From the NCBI RefSeq assembly GCF_030730865.1, contig NZ_JAVALZ010000003.1, positions 62,001 to 126,000 of the forward strand: a stretch of 64,000 nucleotides of DNA, in the 5' to 3' direction. This DNA is from Uliginosibacterium sp. 31-16 (lineage in GTDB: Bacteria > Pseudomonadota > Gammaproteobacteria > Burkholderiales > Rhodocyclaceae). The notes under the pieces are model-generated. The model searched no databases, was not told where the DNA came from, and saw only the letters and a program-made list of their open reading frames with translations. Positions 24,672 to 33,394 of this stretch are shown here, in pieces. The first letter of the stretch is position 1. The number at the start of each line of letters is the position of its first letter. The position numbers were made by a program, and so were the translations under genes.

Positions 24672-26129
24672 ATGCATAGAATTCTTCCGATAATGCGGCG
24701 CGCGCTGGCAGGCGGGCTGATTCCCGTCCTGCTGCTGCAGTCGGTCGCAGCGCAGCAGTTGCCGGATCTGGGCGATCCGGCCCAGGCCTCCCTGACACCG
24801 GCGCAGGAAAAGCGCATTGCCGAGGAGGTGATGCGCGAAGTCCGCTTCCGCGAACCCAGCTATCTGGATGACCCCGAGGTGGAGGAGTACATCAGCTCCA
24901 TCGGGCGCCGGCTGGTCGCCGGGGGCGTGCCGCAGAATCAGGACTATCAGTTTTTTGTGTTGCGCGATGCGACCATCAACGCCTTTGCCATGCCGGGCGG
25001 GGTGATCGGCATCCATACCGGGCTGATCGTGACCTCGCAGGCCGAGTCCGAACTGGCCGGGGTGATGGCCCACGAAATCGGTCACGTCGAGCAGCACCAC
25101 ATGGCGCGCATGCTCTCGCGTCAGGGCAACACGACGGCGATGCTGCTGGCGTCGATCCTGATTGCCGTGCTGGCCGGACGCAGCAGTCCGAATGCCGCAG
25201 GGGCGGTGCTGGCGGGCGGTCAGGCCGCCGCCATCCAGAGCCAGTTGAACTACTCGCGCGATTACGAGCGCGAGGCGGATCGTGTCGGCTTGCAGATCCT
25301 GAGCGCCGGCGGTTTTGATCCGCAAGGCATGCCGAATTTCTTCGAACGCATGTTTCAGCATACCCGGATCGTGGAGAACAATGCCCCGGCCTACCTGCGC
25401 ACCCACCCGCTGACGCAGGACCGGATTGCCGACATCGCCGGCCGGGTGCGTCAGATGGGGGCCCGGCCGCAGACCGATTCCGTTGATTACGTGCTGGTGC
25501 GCGCCAAGATCGAGGCACTGCAATTCGGTCCGCAGAACGCGATTGCCCGCTTTTCTGCGCGCCCGGCCAAAACCGTGGCAGAGCAGGCCGCGCGCGGGTA
25601 TGGTCTGGCGCGAGCCTGGCTGGCGGAGCACAAATTTGCCGAGGCACGCAAGGAGCTGACCCAGTTGCAGGCGCTCAAACTGGATACCTCGATGATCGCC
25701 ATGCTTGCCGCGGACCTGGCCCGCGCCGAAGGTCGCCCCGACGAAGCCGCGCAGGCGTGTCATGCGGCGATTGCCCGCTACCCGGCGCGTCAATCCCTCG
25801 TATACTGCGAGGCCGAATCCTGGCTGGCAGCGGACAAGCCACAAGAGGCGCTGAAAGCCGTGGATGGTCCGTCGCGTTACAACCGCCAGGATTACCGCCT
25901 GTACATGCTGCAGGCCAAGGCCAACACCGCGATGGGGCGTGATACCCAGGCGCACCGCGCGCTGGCTGAAGCCTATCTGCTGCAAGGGGATCTGGGCGGC
26001 GCCATTGATCAGCTGGAACTCGCCCAGCGTGGTGGTGGCGGCGACTTCATCGAACAGGCCTCGATTGACGCGCGCCTGCGCGAATTGCGCGCTTACATGA
26101 GTGCGGAAATGAAAAACCGGGAGCGCTGA
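24672..26129 (+). CDS. M48-family periplasmic metalloprotease with TPR (BepA-like)
   Basis: 485 aa. Signal peptide [22 protein letters not shown]48 protease domain with zinc motif HEIGH (134-138) and third ligand in [15 protein letters not shown]-terminal half of TPR-like helical repeats ([59 protein letters not shown]). This matches BepA/YfgC, which degrades or helps assemble outer-membrane proteins such as LptD. First gene of the likely operon with TusA, YaeQ and RmuC. Confidence 0.9.
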   Translation: MHRILPIMRRALAGGLIPVLLLQSVAAQQLPDLGDPAQASLTPAQEKRIAEEVMREVRFREPSYLDDPEVEEYISSIGRRLVAGGVPQNQDYQFFVLRDATINAFAMPGGVIGIHTGLIVTSQAESELAGVMAHEIGHVEQHHMARMLSRQGNTTAMLLASILIAVLAGRSSPNAAGAVLAGGQAAAIQSQLNYSRDYEREADRVGLQILSAGGFDPQGMPNFFERMFQHTRIVENNAPAYLRTHPLTQDRIADIAGRVRQMGARPQTDSVDYVLVRAKIEALQFGPQNAIARFSARPAKTVAEQAARGYGLARAWLAEHKFAEARKELTQLQALKLDTSMIAMLAADLARAEGRPDEAAQACHAAIARYPARQSLVYCEAESWLAADKPQEALKAVDGPSRYNRQDYRLYMLQAKANTAMGRDTQAHRALAEAYLLQGDLGGAIDQLELAQRGGGGDFIEQASIDARLRELRAYMSAEMKNRER

Positions 26130-26163
26130 GACGCATCCCGGAGAAACAAGGGGAAAGAAGAGC

Positions 26164-26397
26164 ATGGATTACTCCGATACCGAGCTGGATGTGCGCGGCC
26201 TCAAATGCCCGCTGCCCATCCTGCGCACCAAGAAGGCGCTGGCGGCGATGCAGTCCGGCCAGGTGCTCAAGGTGCTGGCCACCGACCCGAGTGCCGTGAA
26301 GGATTTCGAGGCCTTCACGCGCCAGACCGGCCACGAAATGATCAGCTCGACGACCGGCGAAGGCGAAGAACTCGTTTTCCTGCTGCGTCGCAAGTAA
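26164..26397 (+). CDS. TusA-family sulfur carrier
   Basis: 77 aa with the family core [36 protein letters not shown]; Cys in KCPLP carries persulfide sulfur. It could serve tRNA thiolation or general sulfur trafficking (TusA/YeeD/SirA group). It follows the protease gene by 34 bp and precedes YaeQ by 10 bp. The N-terminus is shorter than E. coli TusA, so the exact subgroup is open. Confidence 0.9.
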   Translation: MDYSDTELDVRGLKCPLPILRTKKALAAMQSGQVLKVLATDPSAVKDFEAFTRQTGHEMISSTTGEGEELVFLLRRK

Positions 26398-26407
26398 GGC
26401 GTACCCC

Positions 26408-26950
26408 TTGGCTCTGAAAGCAACAGTCTTCAAGGCGGACGTCGGGATTGCCGATCTGGACCGCCACTATTATCAGGACCACGCTCTGGTCCTGGCCCGC
26501 CACCCCTCCGAAAACGACGAGCGCATGATGGTGCGCCTGCTCGCTTTCATGTTGAACGCTTCCGAAACCCTTGAGTTTGGTCGCGGCATCTCCACCGATG
26601 ATGAGCCCGCCTTGTGGGATCGCGATCTCACTGGCTCGGTGCAGCACTGGATCGAAGTCGGCCAGCCCGACGAGCGTCTCATCCGTCGCGCCTGTGGCAA
26701 GGCCGACAAGGTCAGCGTGTACGCCTTCGGGCGCGGCGTCGATCAATGGTGGCAGAGCAATGCCGCCGCCCTGGGCAAGCAGGACAAGCTCACCGTCTGG
26801 CGTCTCACGCCGCAGGAGTGTGCCGACATGGCCAAGCTTGCCGAGCGTGGCATGAAGCTGCAATGCACGGTGCAGGATGGCCACGCGATGATCGCGGCAG
26901 ATAGCGACACCCTGCACATCCAGCCGCAGCGGCTGACCGAGGAGCGTTGA
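26408..26950 (+). CDS. yaeQ: YaeQ family protein
   Basis: 180 aa, TTG start; conserved throughout with YaeQ: ALKATVFKADVGIADLDRHYYQDHALVLARHPSENDERMMVRLLAFML, LWDRDLTGSVQHWIEVGQPDERLIRRACGKADKV. The fold is PD-(D/E)XK nuclease-like and some residues of that site are retained, but no activity is established. It is packed between TusA and RmuC genes (1 bp to the next start). Confidence 0.9.
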   Translation: MALKATVFKADVGIADLDRHYYQDHALVLARHPSENDERMMVRLLAFMLNASETLEFGRGISTDDEPALWDRDLTGSVQHWIEVGQPDERLIRRACGKADKVSVYAFGRGVDQWWQSNAAALGKQDKLTVWRLTPQECADMAKLAERGMKLQCTVQDGHAMIAADSDTLHIQPQRLTEER

Positions 26951-26951
26951 G

Positions 26952-28352
26952 ATGGAGATTGCGATTCTCGGCGCCCTCGGGCTGTTGATCCTGATGGTAG
27001 TCTGGCTTGGCCTGCGGCTGGGCAAGCAGGCGGCGACCCAGCAGACCCAGAGTGATGCGCTCATCCAGCGCATGGAGGCGGCGCAGGGCAACAGTCATCG
27101 GGCCATGCTCATCGATTTTGCCGCCGGGCTGGATCGTCTTGGGGATCGCATGATCGCCGCGCATACCGACAGTGCCGAGCGCCAGCGTGCGCTGGTGGCC
27201 GAAGAGTTGCGCGCGACGCGCGAGGCGATGCAGGCGCTGAACGTGGCCCTGCAGGGGTTGGTGACGAAGCAGGGCGGCGAGACCGCGCAGAAACTTGCCG
27301 AGCTGGCCGCCACCCTGATCGCCAGACAGGAGCAGCTCAAGACCGAGATGCTCACACAAACCCTCGAAAAACTCGCCGAAGCGGCGCGGGCCGACCGCGA
27401 GCTGCTGCAGGACGGCTTGCGCAAGGCTTCGTTGCAACAGGCTGAAACGACCGAGACGCTGACCCGCACCATGAACGAGCGGCTCGATGCAATTACCGGG
27501 GTGGTCAATCAGCGGCTCGACGAAGGCTTTGCCAAAACCAATGAGACCTTCACCAACGTGATGACGCGGCTGGCGGTGATTGACGAGGCACAGAAGAAAA
27601 TCGGCGACCTGACCGTGAATGTGGTCAGCCTGCAGGAACTGCTGGGCGACAAGAAAGCGCGCGGCGCCTTCGGCGAAGTGCAGCTTGAAGCGCTGGTGCA
27701 GAATGCGCTGCCGCCGGACGCTTATGAATTCCAGTGCCAGCTCGCCAGCGGCGTGCGTGCCGACTGCATGCTGCGTTTGCCCGAGCCGACTGGTCGGGTG
27801 GCGGTGGACTCGAAGTTTCCGCTGGAGAATTACCACCGCATGTTCGAGCCGGGGCTCGCCGAAACCGACCGCAAGGCGGCCGAAAGCCTGTTCAAGCAGG
27901 ACATCAAGCGGCATGTCGACGCGATTGCCGGCAAATACATCGTGGCCGGCGAAACTGCCGATGGCGCGGTGATGTTCGTGCCGGCCGAAGCCGTGTTTGC
28001 CGAGATCCACGCCTACCACCCGGATCTGGTCGGTTACGCCCAGAACAAGCGGGTATGGATCGTTTCGCCCACCACCCTGATGGCGGTGCTGAACACCGCA
28101 CGCGCGGTGCTCAAGGACGTGGAAACCCGCAAGCAGATTCACCTCATCAAGGATGCCTTGGGCAAGCTCTCGAAGGACTTCGGCCTGTTTGATCAGCGCA
28201 TGCAGAAGTTGGCCGACCACATCCGCCTCGCGCACAAGGATGTGGAAGATGTGCACATCTCCAGTCGCAAGATTTCCAGCCACTTCCAGAAGATCGAGAA
28301 AGTCGAGCTGGACGAGGTCACGCAGCTTCTGACCGCTCCCGACGAAGGCTAG
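26952..28352 (+). CDS. rmuC: DNA recombination protein RmuC
   Basis: 466 aa. One N-terminal membrane segment (residues 3-22), a long coiled coil (about 30-230), then the RmuC nuclease-like domain with KKARGAFGEVQLEALVQNALPP, VDSKFPLENYHRMF and VWIVSPTTLMAVLNTARAVLKDV. RmuC limits inversions at short inverted repeats in E. coli; the PD-(D/E)XK relationship suggests nuclease action. Last gene of the protease-TusA-YaeQ-RmuC run; convergent with the TonB-like gene 22 bp on. Confidence 0.93.
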   Translation: MEIAILGALGLLILMVVWLGLRLGKQAATQQTQSDALIQRMEAAQGNSHRAMLIDFAAGLDRLGDRMIAAHTDSAERQRALVAEELRATREAMQALNVALQGLVTKQGGETAQKLAELAATLIARQEQLKTEMLTQTLEKLAEAARADRELLQDGLRKASLQQAETTETLTRTMNERLDAITGVVNQRLDEGFAKTNETFTNVMTRLAVIDEAQKKIGDLTVNVVSLQELLGDKKARGAFGEVQLEALVQNALPPDAYEFQCQLASGVRADCMLRLPEPTGRVAVDSKFPLENYHRMFEPGLAETDRKAAESLFKQDIKRHVDAIAGKYIVAGETADGAVMFVPAEAVFAEIHAYHPDLVGYAQNKRVWIVSPTTLMAVLNTARAVLKDVETRKQIHLIKDALGKLSKDFGLFDQRMQKLADHIRLAHKDVEDVHISSRKISSHFQKIEKVELDEVTQLLTAPDEG

Positions 28353-28374
28353 ATCTTTCAGCAGCCCCAGTTGC

Positions 28375-29115
28375 TCAGTCCAGGCTGGCGTTGAACACGA
28401 AAGGGACACGCACGGCGTCGCCGGCTTCGCCACTGGGCAGGCAGCGCCATTGCATGGCTGCGGCGCTGGCTTCGGCTTCAAAGTAGCCGCGCGGACTGGC
28501 TTCCACGATCTCCACGGAACGTACCCTCCCGTCAGCCTCCAGATGGAGGCGCAGCAGTACGCGTCCGTGATCGATGTCGTCATCGGATGCGCGCCGCGGG
28601 AAGATGGGTTTGATCTGCTGCGGGCAGCGCTGGCGAAGAGGCATGTCGGCCAGAGGTACCTGGCCGGACAGCGGCGCCGCGCCTGAGCCTGCAGGCAGGG
28701 TGGCGGGAGAAGTAGACGCGGCGGGCGTTCCCGGCATGCCTGCCTCGACAGGTCCGCCGGATGCGGCTTGCGGGGCAGGGGTCTGCGCTGCAAGTAGCGC
28801 GACCGGGGCTGGATGACTGGGGGCCGGTGTGGCAGCAGCACGGGCGTGTGCCGGTGGTGCCGGCGGGGGCGTGGGGTTGGTCGCCGGTGGAGCCGCCGCG
28901 GCAGCGGCAGGCGGGTTGCCATGCAGGGCCACGGCCAGCCGCTCGGGCGGAGGCGTGCGCACCCAGGGACGGGTGATGGCGGCCAGCGCGGCGAGCATGC
29001 CGAGCGTGATGGCAATCGAGACCGACCATGCGATGGGCCAGCGCAGCCAGCCGCGCTGCCACAGGGCAGGGCGATGCGGCCGGACGTGTTCGGATGGGGC
29101 AGGCAGGATGAGCAT
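28375..29115 (-). CDS. TonB-family energy transducer-like protein
   Basis: 246 aa from MLILPAPSEHVRPHR (ATG at 29115); upstream frame to 29352 is unlikely to be coding. One membrane segment (SIAITLGMLAALAAI), a Pro/Ala-rich periplasmic linker (about 55-150) and a TonB C-terminal domain (about 160-246: PIFPRRASDDDIDHGRVLLRLHLEADGRVRSVEIVEASPRGYFEAEA...). No exbB, exbD or receptor gene adjoins. Residues about 112-127 of the linker are encoded by a REP-like element. Confidence 0.78.
   Translation of the reverse strand: MLILPAPSEHVRPHRPALWQRGWLRWPIAWSVSIAITLGMLAALAAITRPWVRTPPPERLAVALHGNPPAAAAAAPPATNPTPPPAPPAHARAAATPAPSHPAPVALLAAQTPAPQAASGGPVEAGMPGTPAASTSPATLPAGSGAAPLSGQVPLADMPLRQRCPQQIKPIFPRRASDDDIDHGRVLLRLHLEADGRVRSVEIVEASPRGYFEAEASAAAMQWRCLPSGEAGDAVRVPFVFNASLD
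28733..28780. repeat. REP-like element inside the TonB-like gene
   Basis: GGCATGCCTGCCTCGACAGG, then TCCGCCGGATGCGGCTTG and CGGGGCAGG. It aligns along its length with the intergenic copy at 51731-51778. It keeps the reading frame and encodes APQAASGGPVEAGMPG in the Pro/Ala linker. Confidence 0.65.
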
Positions 29116-29290
29116 GGCAGGCGCCGAGTGTAAGATTCGGGGGCTGATAATTCCATCCTGACCGACAAGTAATTCCAGTCTGCAAGAAAATCGAGGCTTT
29201 GCCTTGCCGTGCTCCAGCTGTGTCTGCGCCCGGTCTTCGCGTCCCGTTTCATTGCAGGCTGGAAGAATCGCGCACAAGCCGGACTCCGCC

Positions 29291-30460
29291 ATGCCCATCA
29301 TTTCTGAAATTGCTGCCCGCGCAGCGACCCTGACCGAAATCCGCCGCGACATTCATGCTCACCCCGAACTGGCTTTCGAGGAGATGCGTACCGCCGATCT
29401 GGTGGCTTCGCTGATGGAGCGCTGGGGCATCGAAGTGCATCGCGGCATCGGCCAGACTGGCGTGGTGGGGGTGATCAGCAAGGGCAAGTCGGGCCGCGTC
29501 ATCGGCCTGCGTGCGGACATGGATGCATTGCCCATCGAGGAGGCCAACCGCTTCTCCCATCGTTCGCGCCACCCCGGCTGCATGCACGCCTGCGGGCATG
29601 ACGGGCACACCACGATGCTGCTGGGGGCTGCCGAATACCTGGCCGAACACCGCAACTTCGACGGCACCGTGGTGCTGGTGTTCCAGCCGGCCGAGGAGGG
29701 CCGCGGCGGCGCGGCGGCGATGATTGCCGACGGCTTCTTCGAGCGCTTTCCGGTCGACGCCATCTTCGGCATGCACAACTGGCCGGGCATGCCGGTCGGG
29801 CGTTTCGGCATTACGCCAGGCCCGGTGATGGCCAGCGCGGACCGCTTCGACATCCTCATCAAGGGGCACGGCGGTCACGCCGCCATGCCGCATCTGACCA
29901 TCGACCCCATCGTTGCCGGGGCGGCGCTGGTCAGCGCGTTGCAGACGATTGCCGCACGCAGCATCGATCCACTGGATGGCGCGGTGGTGTCGGTCACCCA
30001 GTTTCACGCTGGCGAAGCCTACAACGCCATTCCCGGCCAGGCCTTGCTGCAGGGCACGACGCGGGCCTTGCGCCCGGCGGTGCGCGAGGCCACCTGGGCG
30101 CGCATGCAGCAGATCTGCGACGGGATCGCTGCCGCACAGGGAGTGAGCATCGAGCTCAAACGTTTCGAAGGCTATCCGCCGACCATCAACACTGTGACCG
30201 AAGCCGAGCTGTGCCGCGCCGTGGCGGGGGAGCTGGTCGGTGTGGAGCAGGTCGACTGGGCCTTGCGGCCGAGCATGGGGGCCGAGGACTTCTCGCATTT
30301 CCTGGAGCATCGCCCCGGCTGCTATGTGTGGATTGGCAACGGCCCCGGCGAAGGGGGCTGCACCTTGCATAACCAGCACTACGATTTCAACGACGACAAC
30401 CTTGTGCTGGGCGCCAGCTACTGGGTGCGGCTGGTCGAAAAACTGCTGGCAGTGGGGTGA
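29291..30460 (+). CDS. M20-family amidohydrolase (hippurate hydrolase/N-acyl amino acid hydrolase type)
   Basis: 389 aa from the ATG at 29291 (MPIISEIAARAATLTEIRRDIHAHPELAFEE). Metal and catalytic motifs: GLRADMDALPIEE, HACGHDGHTTMLLGAAEYL, FQPAEEGRGGAAAMI and GAEDFSHFLEHRPGCYVWIGNG. Members of this M20D group deacylate N-acyl amino acids such as hippurate or N-acetyl amino acids in the cytoplasm. It is a lone gene, divergent from the TonB-like gene across 175 bp that hold nothing I can name. Confidence 0.92.
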   Translation: MPIISEIAARAATLTEIRRDIHAHPELAFEEMRTADLVASLMERWGIEVHRGIGQTGVVGVISKGKSGRVIGLRADMDALPIEEANRFSHRSRHPGCMHACGHDGHTTMLLGAAEYLAEHRNFDGTVVLVFQPAEEGRGGAAAMIADGFFERFPVDAIFGMHNWPGMPVGRFGITPGPVMASADRFDILIKGHGGHAAMPHLTIDPIVAGAALVSALQTIAARSIDPLDGAVVSVTQFHAGEAYNAIPGQALLQGTTRALRPAVREATWARMQQICDGIAAAQGVSIELKRFEGYPPTINTVTEAELCRAVAGELVGVEQVDWALRPSMGAEDFSHFLEHRPGCYVWIGNGPGEGGCTLHNQHYDFNDDNLVLGASYWVRLVEKLLAVG

Positions 30461-30567
30461 GCTCAGCGGCGCCGGACTGAGCAGACTGACGCGCCGACCG
30501 TTCGTCGGTAATGAACGGCGCGGGTGACGACAGGGCGTGCCGGAAAGCCTTGCAGCTTCTCGTTGGC

Positions 30568-30650
30568 GCTGCCTGTAGACCCGCTCTGCGGCTGGCTTTG
30601 CCGGCAGGATGGCTGAAGAGGCCCACCAGGCGCGGGTTTTCATCAGGTTT
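30568..30650. repeat. REP-like element (two units)
   Basis: GCTGCCTGTAGACCCGCTCT with GCGGCTGGCTTTGCCGGCAGG (30568-30608), then GGCTGAAGAGGCCCACCAGG with CGCGGGTTTT. It lies in the 322-bp gap 30461-30782, whose first part also has a CGCGCCG/CGGCGCG stem (30490-30496, 30516-30522) without a T run. Confidence 0.55.
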
Positions 30651-30782
30651 GCTTATAAAACCATCCCGGGATTTGATTGGGGTTTACCCTTGGTCTGTTG
30701 CACCATCATGGCGAGCGTGCGGAACCAGGGACTACCTTGCGCGCGCTGATCCTGAATGATTCATTACCCCAGTGTGCACGCC

Positions 30783-31751
30783 ATGATCCGACGTCTTGTT
30801 TCCCTCGCCCTCATCCTGTCTTCGCTGAGCCTTGCCGCCCGTGCTGCCGATCTGGCCGCCTGGTCGCCGCAGCCTGAAGAACACCCCACCACGATTGCCC
30901 TGCAAGGCATGCTCAGCCGCGTCAAGGAAAGCATCGGCCGTTTCCAGCCGAATCTCCTGCCGGTGGCAGCGGCATCGAACCAGAACAAGCTGATTGCGGG
31001 GCTGCAAAGCGGTGAAATCGGTGTGGCCGTGCTGACGTCCAGCACTGTGTCGCGTCTGGCGCCACAGGCCAAGATGCTGGCATTGCCGTTCCTGTTCCGC
31101 GATGCGAAGCAGATGTTCAAGCAACTCGATGGCGAGGTAGGTAAGGAACTTGAGCAGGCCATGGCCGACAAGGGCATGATCGTGCTCGGCTGGTACGACG
31201 GCGGCTCGCGTTCTTTCTACATGCGCAATCGCCCGACGCGTTCGGTGAGCGATCTGGACGGACTCAAGGTGCGCATTCCCAACCGCGCTGATCTGCGCGA
31301 AACAGTCAGTTCGCTCGGCGGTCAGCCGCAGACCCTGGCCTACCACGAAGTGAATGCGGCGTTCGAGTCCGGCGCCATTGATGCGGCCGAGAACGACCTG
31401 CTGTCCTACGAAGCCGATCAACACTACAAGCGCGCCAAATTCTTCATCACCAGCAACCACGCCGTGCAATACGAAACCTTGGTGGTTTCCGCCGTGATCT
31501 GGAACAAGCTCAGCGACGCCGAGCGTGCCGGCCTGCGCGAAGCAGGGCATGATTCGGCTCTGGCCGATCGTGAAATCTGGGCCAAGCGCATGATCGCCGC
31601 GCGCACCCGTCTGGAGAAGGAAGGCGTGAAATTCATCGAGCAGCGCGACAGCACCGCCTTTGCCTCACGCGTCGCTGCCGCCTACAAGCCCTGGATGGAA
31701 AATCCGGCCACCTCGCCGCTGCTGCTCAAGCTGATGACCGCCAGGAGCTGA
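30783..31751 (+). CDS. TRAP-type solute-binding protein DctP family (orphan)
   Basis: 322 aa from MIRRLVSLALILSSLSLAARAAD, a signal peptide (cut after ARA). The DctP core is clear: QNKLIAGLQSGEIGVAVLTSSTV, LPFLFRDAKQMFKQL, LDGLKVRIPNRADLRETVSSLGGQPQTLAYHEVNAAFESGAIDAAENDLLSY, and VVSAVIWNKLSDAERAGLREA. The Arg in VRIPNR is the usual carboxylate ligand. Substrates are typically C4-dicarboxylates or other organic acids. No DctQ or DctM membrane subunits adjoin, so it must work with a distant transporter or as a sensor. Confidence 0.88.
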   Translation: MIRRLVSLALILSSLSLAARAADLAAWSPQPEEHPTTIALQGMLSRVKESIGRFQPNLLPVAAASNQNKLIAGLQSGEIGVAVLTSSTVSRLAPQAKMLALPFLFRDAKQMFKQLDGEVGKELEQAMADKGMIVLGWYDGGSRSFYMRNRPTRSVSDLDGLKVRIPNRADLRETVSSLGGQPQTLAYHEVNAAFESGAIDAAENDLLSYEADQHYKRAKFFITSNHAVQYETLVVSAVIWNKLSDAERAGLREAGHDSALADREIWAKRMIAARTRLEKEGVKFIEQRDSTAFASRVAAAYKPWMENPATSPLLLKLMTARS

Positions 31752-31810
31752 TTCCTTTCCGGGCTTCATCGTGTTGCCGCCTGAAGGGGTACTGGCACAC
31801 GGAGGACATG

Positions 31811-31843
31811 GCCCCGCATGCAGTCGCATGGCGGGGCTTTTTC
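31811..31843 (+). terminator. Rho-independent terminator after the DctP gene
   Basis: Stem GCCCCGC with inner ATGC pairs with GCAT and GCGGGGC (one bulged G), loop AGTC, followed by TTTTTCTTG. Confidence 0.85.
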
Positions 31844-31947
31844 TTGCTGCATTGCGGAACTCTTTGGCGATGAATGTATCGGAGCAGGAGTAAAATCGCG
31901 CCTTGCTCATGTTTCAAGCCTGTTCAGGCTCATCGCCCGGAGTTTTC

Positions 31948-33072
31948 ATGATTCGTCGTTTGCTGCTGGCAGCCAGCCTTGCCCTGCCTCTTTGCTCTTT
32001 TGCCGCCTTGCCGGTCCCCCCCGAAGTAGCCGCCCGCAGTTACGCCTTGTTCGATGCACAAAGCGGTCAGACTCTTGCCGGCGCAAACGCCGATACGCGC
32101 ATCGAGCCGGCCTCGCTGACCAAGCTGATGACCGCCTATCTGAGCTTCAAGGCGGTCAAGGAAGGCCGTCTCAAGGAAGATCAGCTGCTCACCCCTTCTG
32201 TGCGCGCCTGGAAGATGCAGGGCTCGCGCATGTTCGTCGACATCAAGGTGCCGGTGAGCGTTCATGAGCTTCTGCGCGGGGTGATCGTGCAGTCTGGCAA
32301 CGACGCCTGTGTGGTGCTCGCCGAGGCAATTGCCGGCAGCGAGGAAGCCTTTGCCGGGATGATGAATGCCGAGGCAAAACGCCTGGGCCTGCTCAATACC
32401 AACTATGCCAACAGCACCGGCATGCCGGATCCGCAGCAGTACACCACGGCCAATGATCTGGTGAAGATTTCGCAAGCCATCATTCGTGATTTTCCCGAGT
32501 TCTACCCGATCTACTCGATCAAGCAGTTCACCTACAACAAGATCAAGCAGGACAACCGCAATCTGCTGCTCTACCGCGACCCGGATGTCGATGGCCTGAA
32601 AACCGGCCATACCGAATCGGCTGGCTACAACCTCGTGGCTACCAGCAAGCGTGGCGGGCGCCGGGTGATTTCGGTGGTGACCGGCACTACCGGCATGGAG
32701 GAGCGTGCTCGCGAGTCCGCCAAGCTGCTCGACTGGGGCCTGCTCAACTTTGAAACCCCGCGCGTGTTCAATGCGGGTCAGGAACTGCTCAAGGCGCCGG
32801 TCTACAAGGGCGCGGCGCCGGAAGTGACCGTGGGTTTGATGGCTGACCAGTACGTCAGCGTGCCACGTGGCAAGGTGGGCGAAATCCGTCAGGAAGTCAC
32901 CCTGCGCAAACCGCTGATCGCGCCGCTGACTGCGGGTCAGGAAATCGGTGTGATGCGTCTGACGCTGGATGGGCAGGCGCTGGCCGAATATCCGTTGAGC
33001 GTGATGCAGGCCGTCGAGCAGGGCAGCTGGTGGCGCCGTCTGATCGACACCATCCGTTTGTGGTTCGCCTGA
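31948..33072 (+). CDS. D-alanyl-D-alanine carboxypeptidase (PBP5/6 family)
   Basis: 374 aa from MIRRLLLAASLALPLCSFAALPVPP, a signal peptide. Active-site motifs are SxxK in EPASLTKLMTAY, SxN in VQSGNDACVVLAEA and KTG in GLKTGHTESAGYNLVA. The C-terminal beta-rich domain ends in an amphipathic anchor, QGSWWRRLIDTIRLWFA, as in DacA/DacC. It trims the fifth residue of peptidoglycan stem peptides and acts at the periplasmic face of the inner membrane. Confidence 0.93.
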   Translation: MIRRLLLAASLALPLCSFAALPVPPEVAARSYALFDAQSGQTLAGANADTRIEPASLTKLMTAYLSFKAVKEGRLKEDQLLTPSVRAWKMQGSRMFVDIKVPVSVHELLRGVIVQSGNDACVVLAEAIAGSEEAFAGMMNAEAKRLGLLNTNYANSTGMPDPQQYTTANDLVKISQAIIRDFPEFYPIYSIKQFTYNKIKQDNRNLLLYRDPDVDGLKTGHTESAGYNLVATSKRGGRRVISVVTGTTGMEERARESAKLLDWGLLNFETPRVFNAGQELLKAPVYKGAAPEVTVGLMADQYVSVPRGKVGEIRQEVTLRKPLIAPLTAGQEIGVMRLTLDGQALAEYPLSVMQAVEQGSWWRRLIDTIRLWFA

Positions 33073-33237
33073 AATAGCGCGTGAGGTGCGGCCTGCGGGC
33101 GACACTTCACGCACGTTTTCAATCCGCCCCGGGAACGCGTCGCGAGTCATGAACTGCGCGCGCTTCCCGTTGCGGGCATCGTGTGCTGCACGCCTCTTGC
33201 ATCCGTGACTACGTAGCCCCTCGTACAGCCCCGCCCC

Positions 33238-33294
33238 GCCTGCCTCTCCGGTCAGGCTGCCGGCACAGGTCCGCTGCACGCGGCTCTGCAGGCC
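33238..33294. repeat. REP-like element
   Basis: GCCTGCCTCTCCGGTCAGGC and then GGCACAGGTCCGCTGCACGC with GGCTCTGCAGGCC. It occupies the middle of the 322-bp gap between the carboxypeptidase and permease genes; I see no gene in the remainder. Confidence 0.6.
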
Positions 33295-33394
33295 CCCCTC
33301 CTGCAAACCCTTATGGCGGGCGCGTAGCGGAACAAATCGGGCTATCCTGCGGTCTGCCTGACATCTCTTTGCTTTCTCCTCACGTCTGCCCGCC

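Noticed and set aside
24576-26165. Long minus-strand frame continuing upstream of moaC
   Set aside because: It lies opposite the BepA-like protease gene; conserved MoaC sequence begins only at the ATG at 24575.
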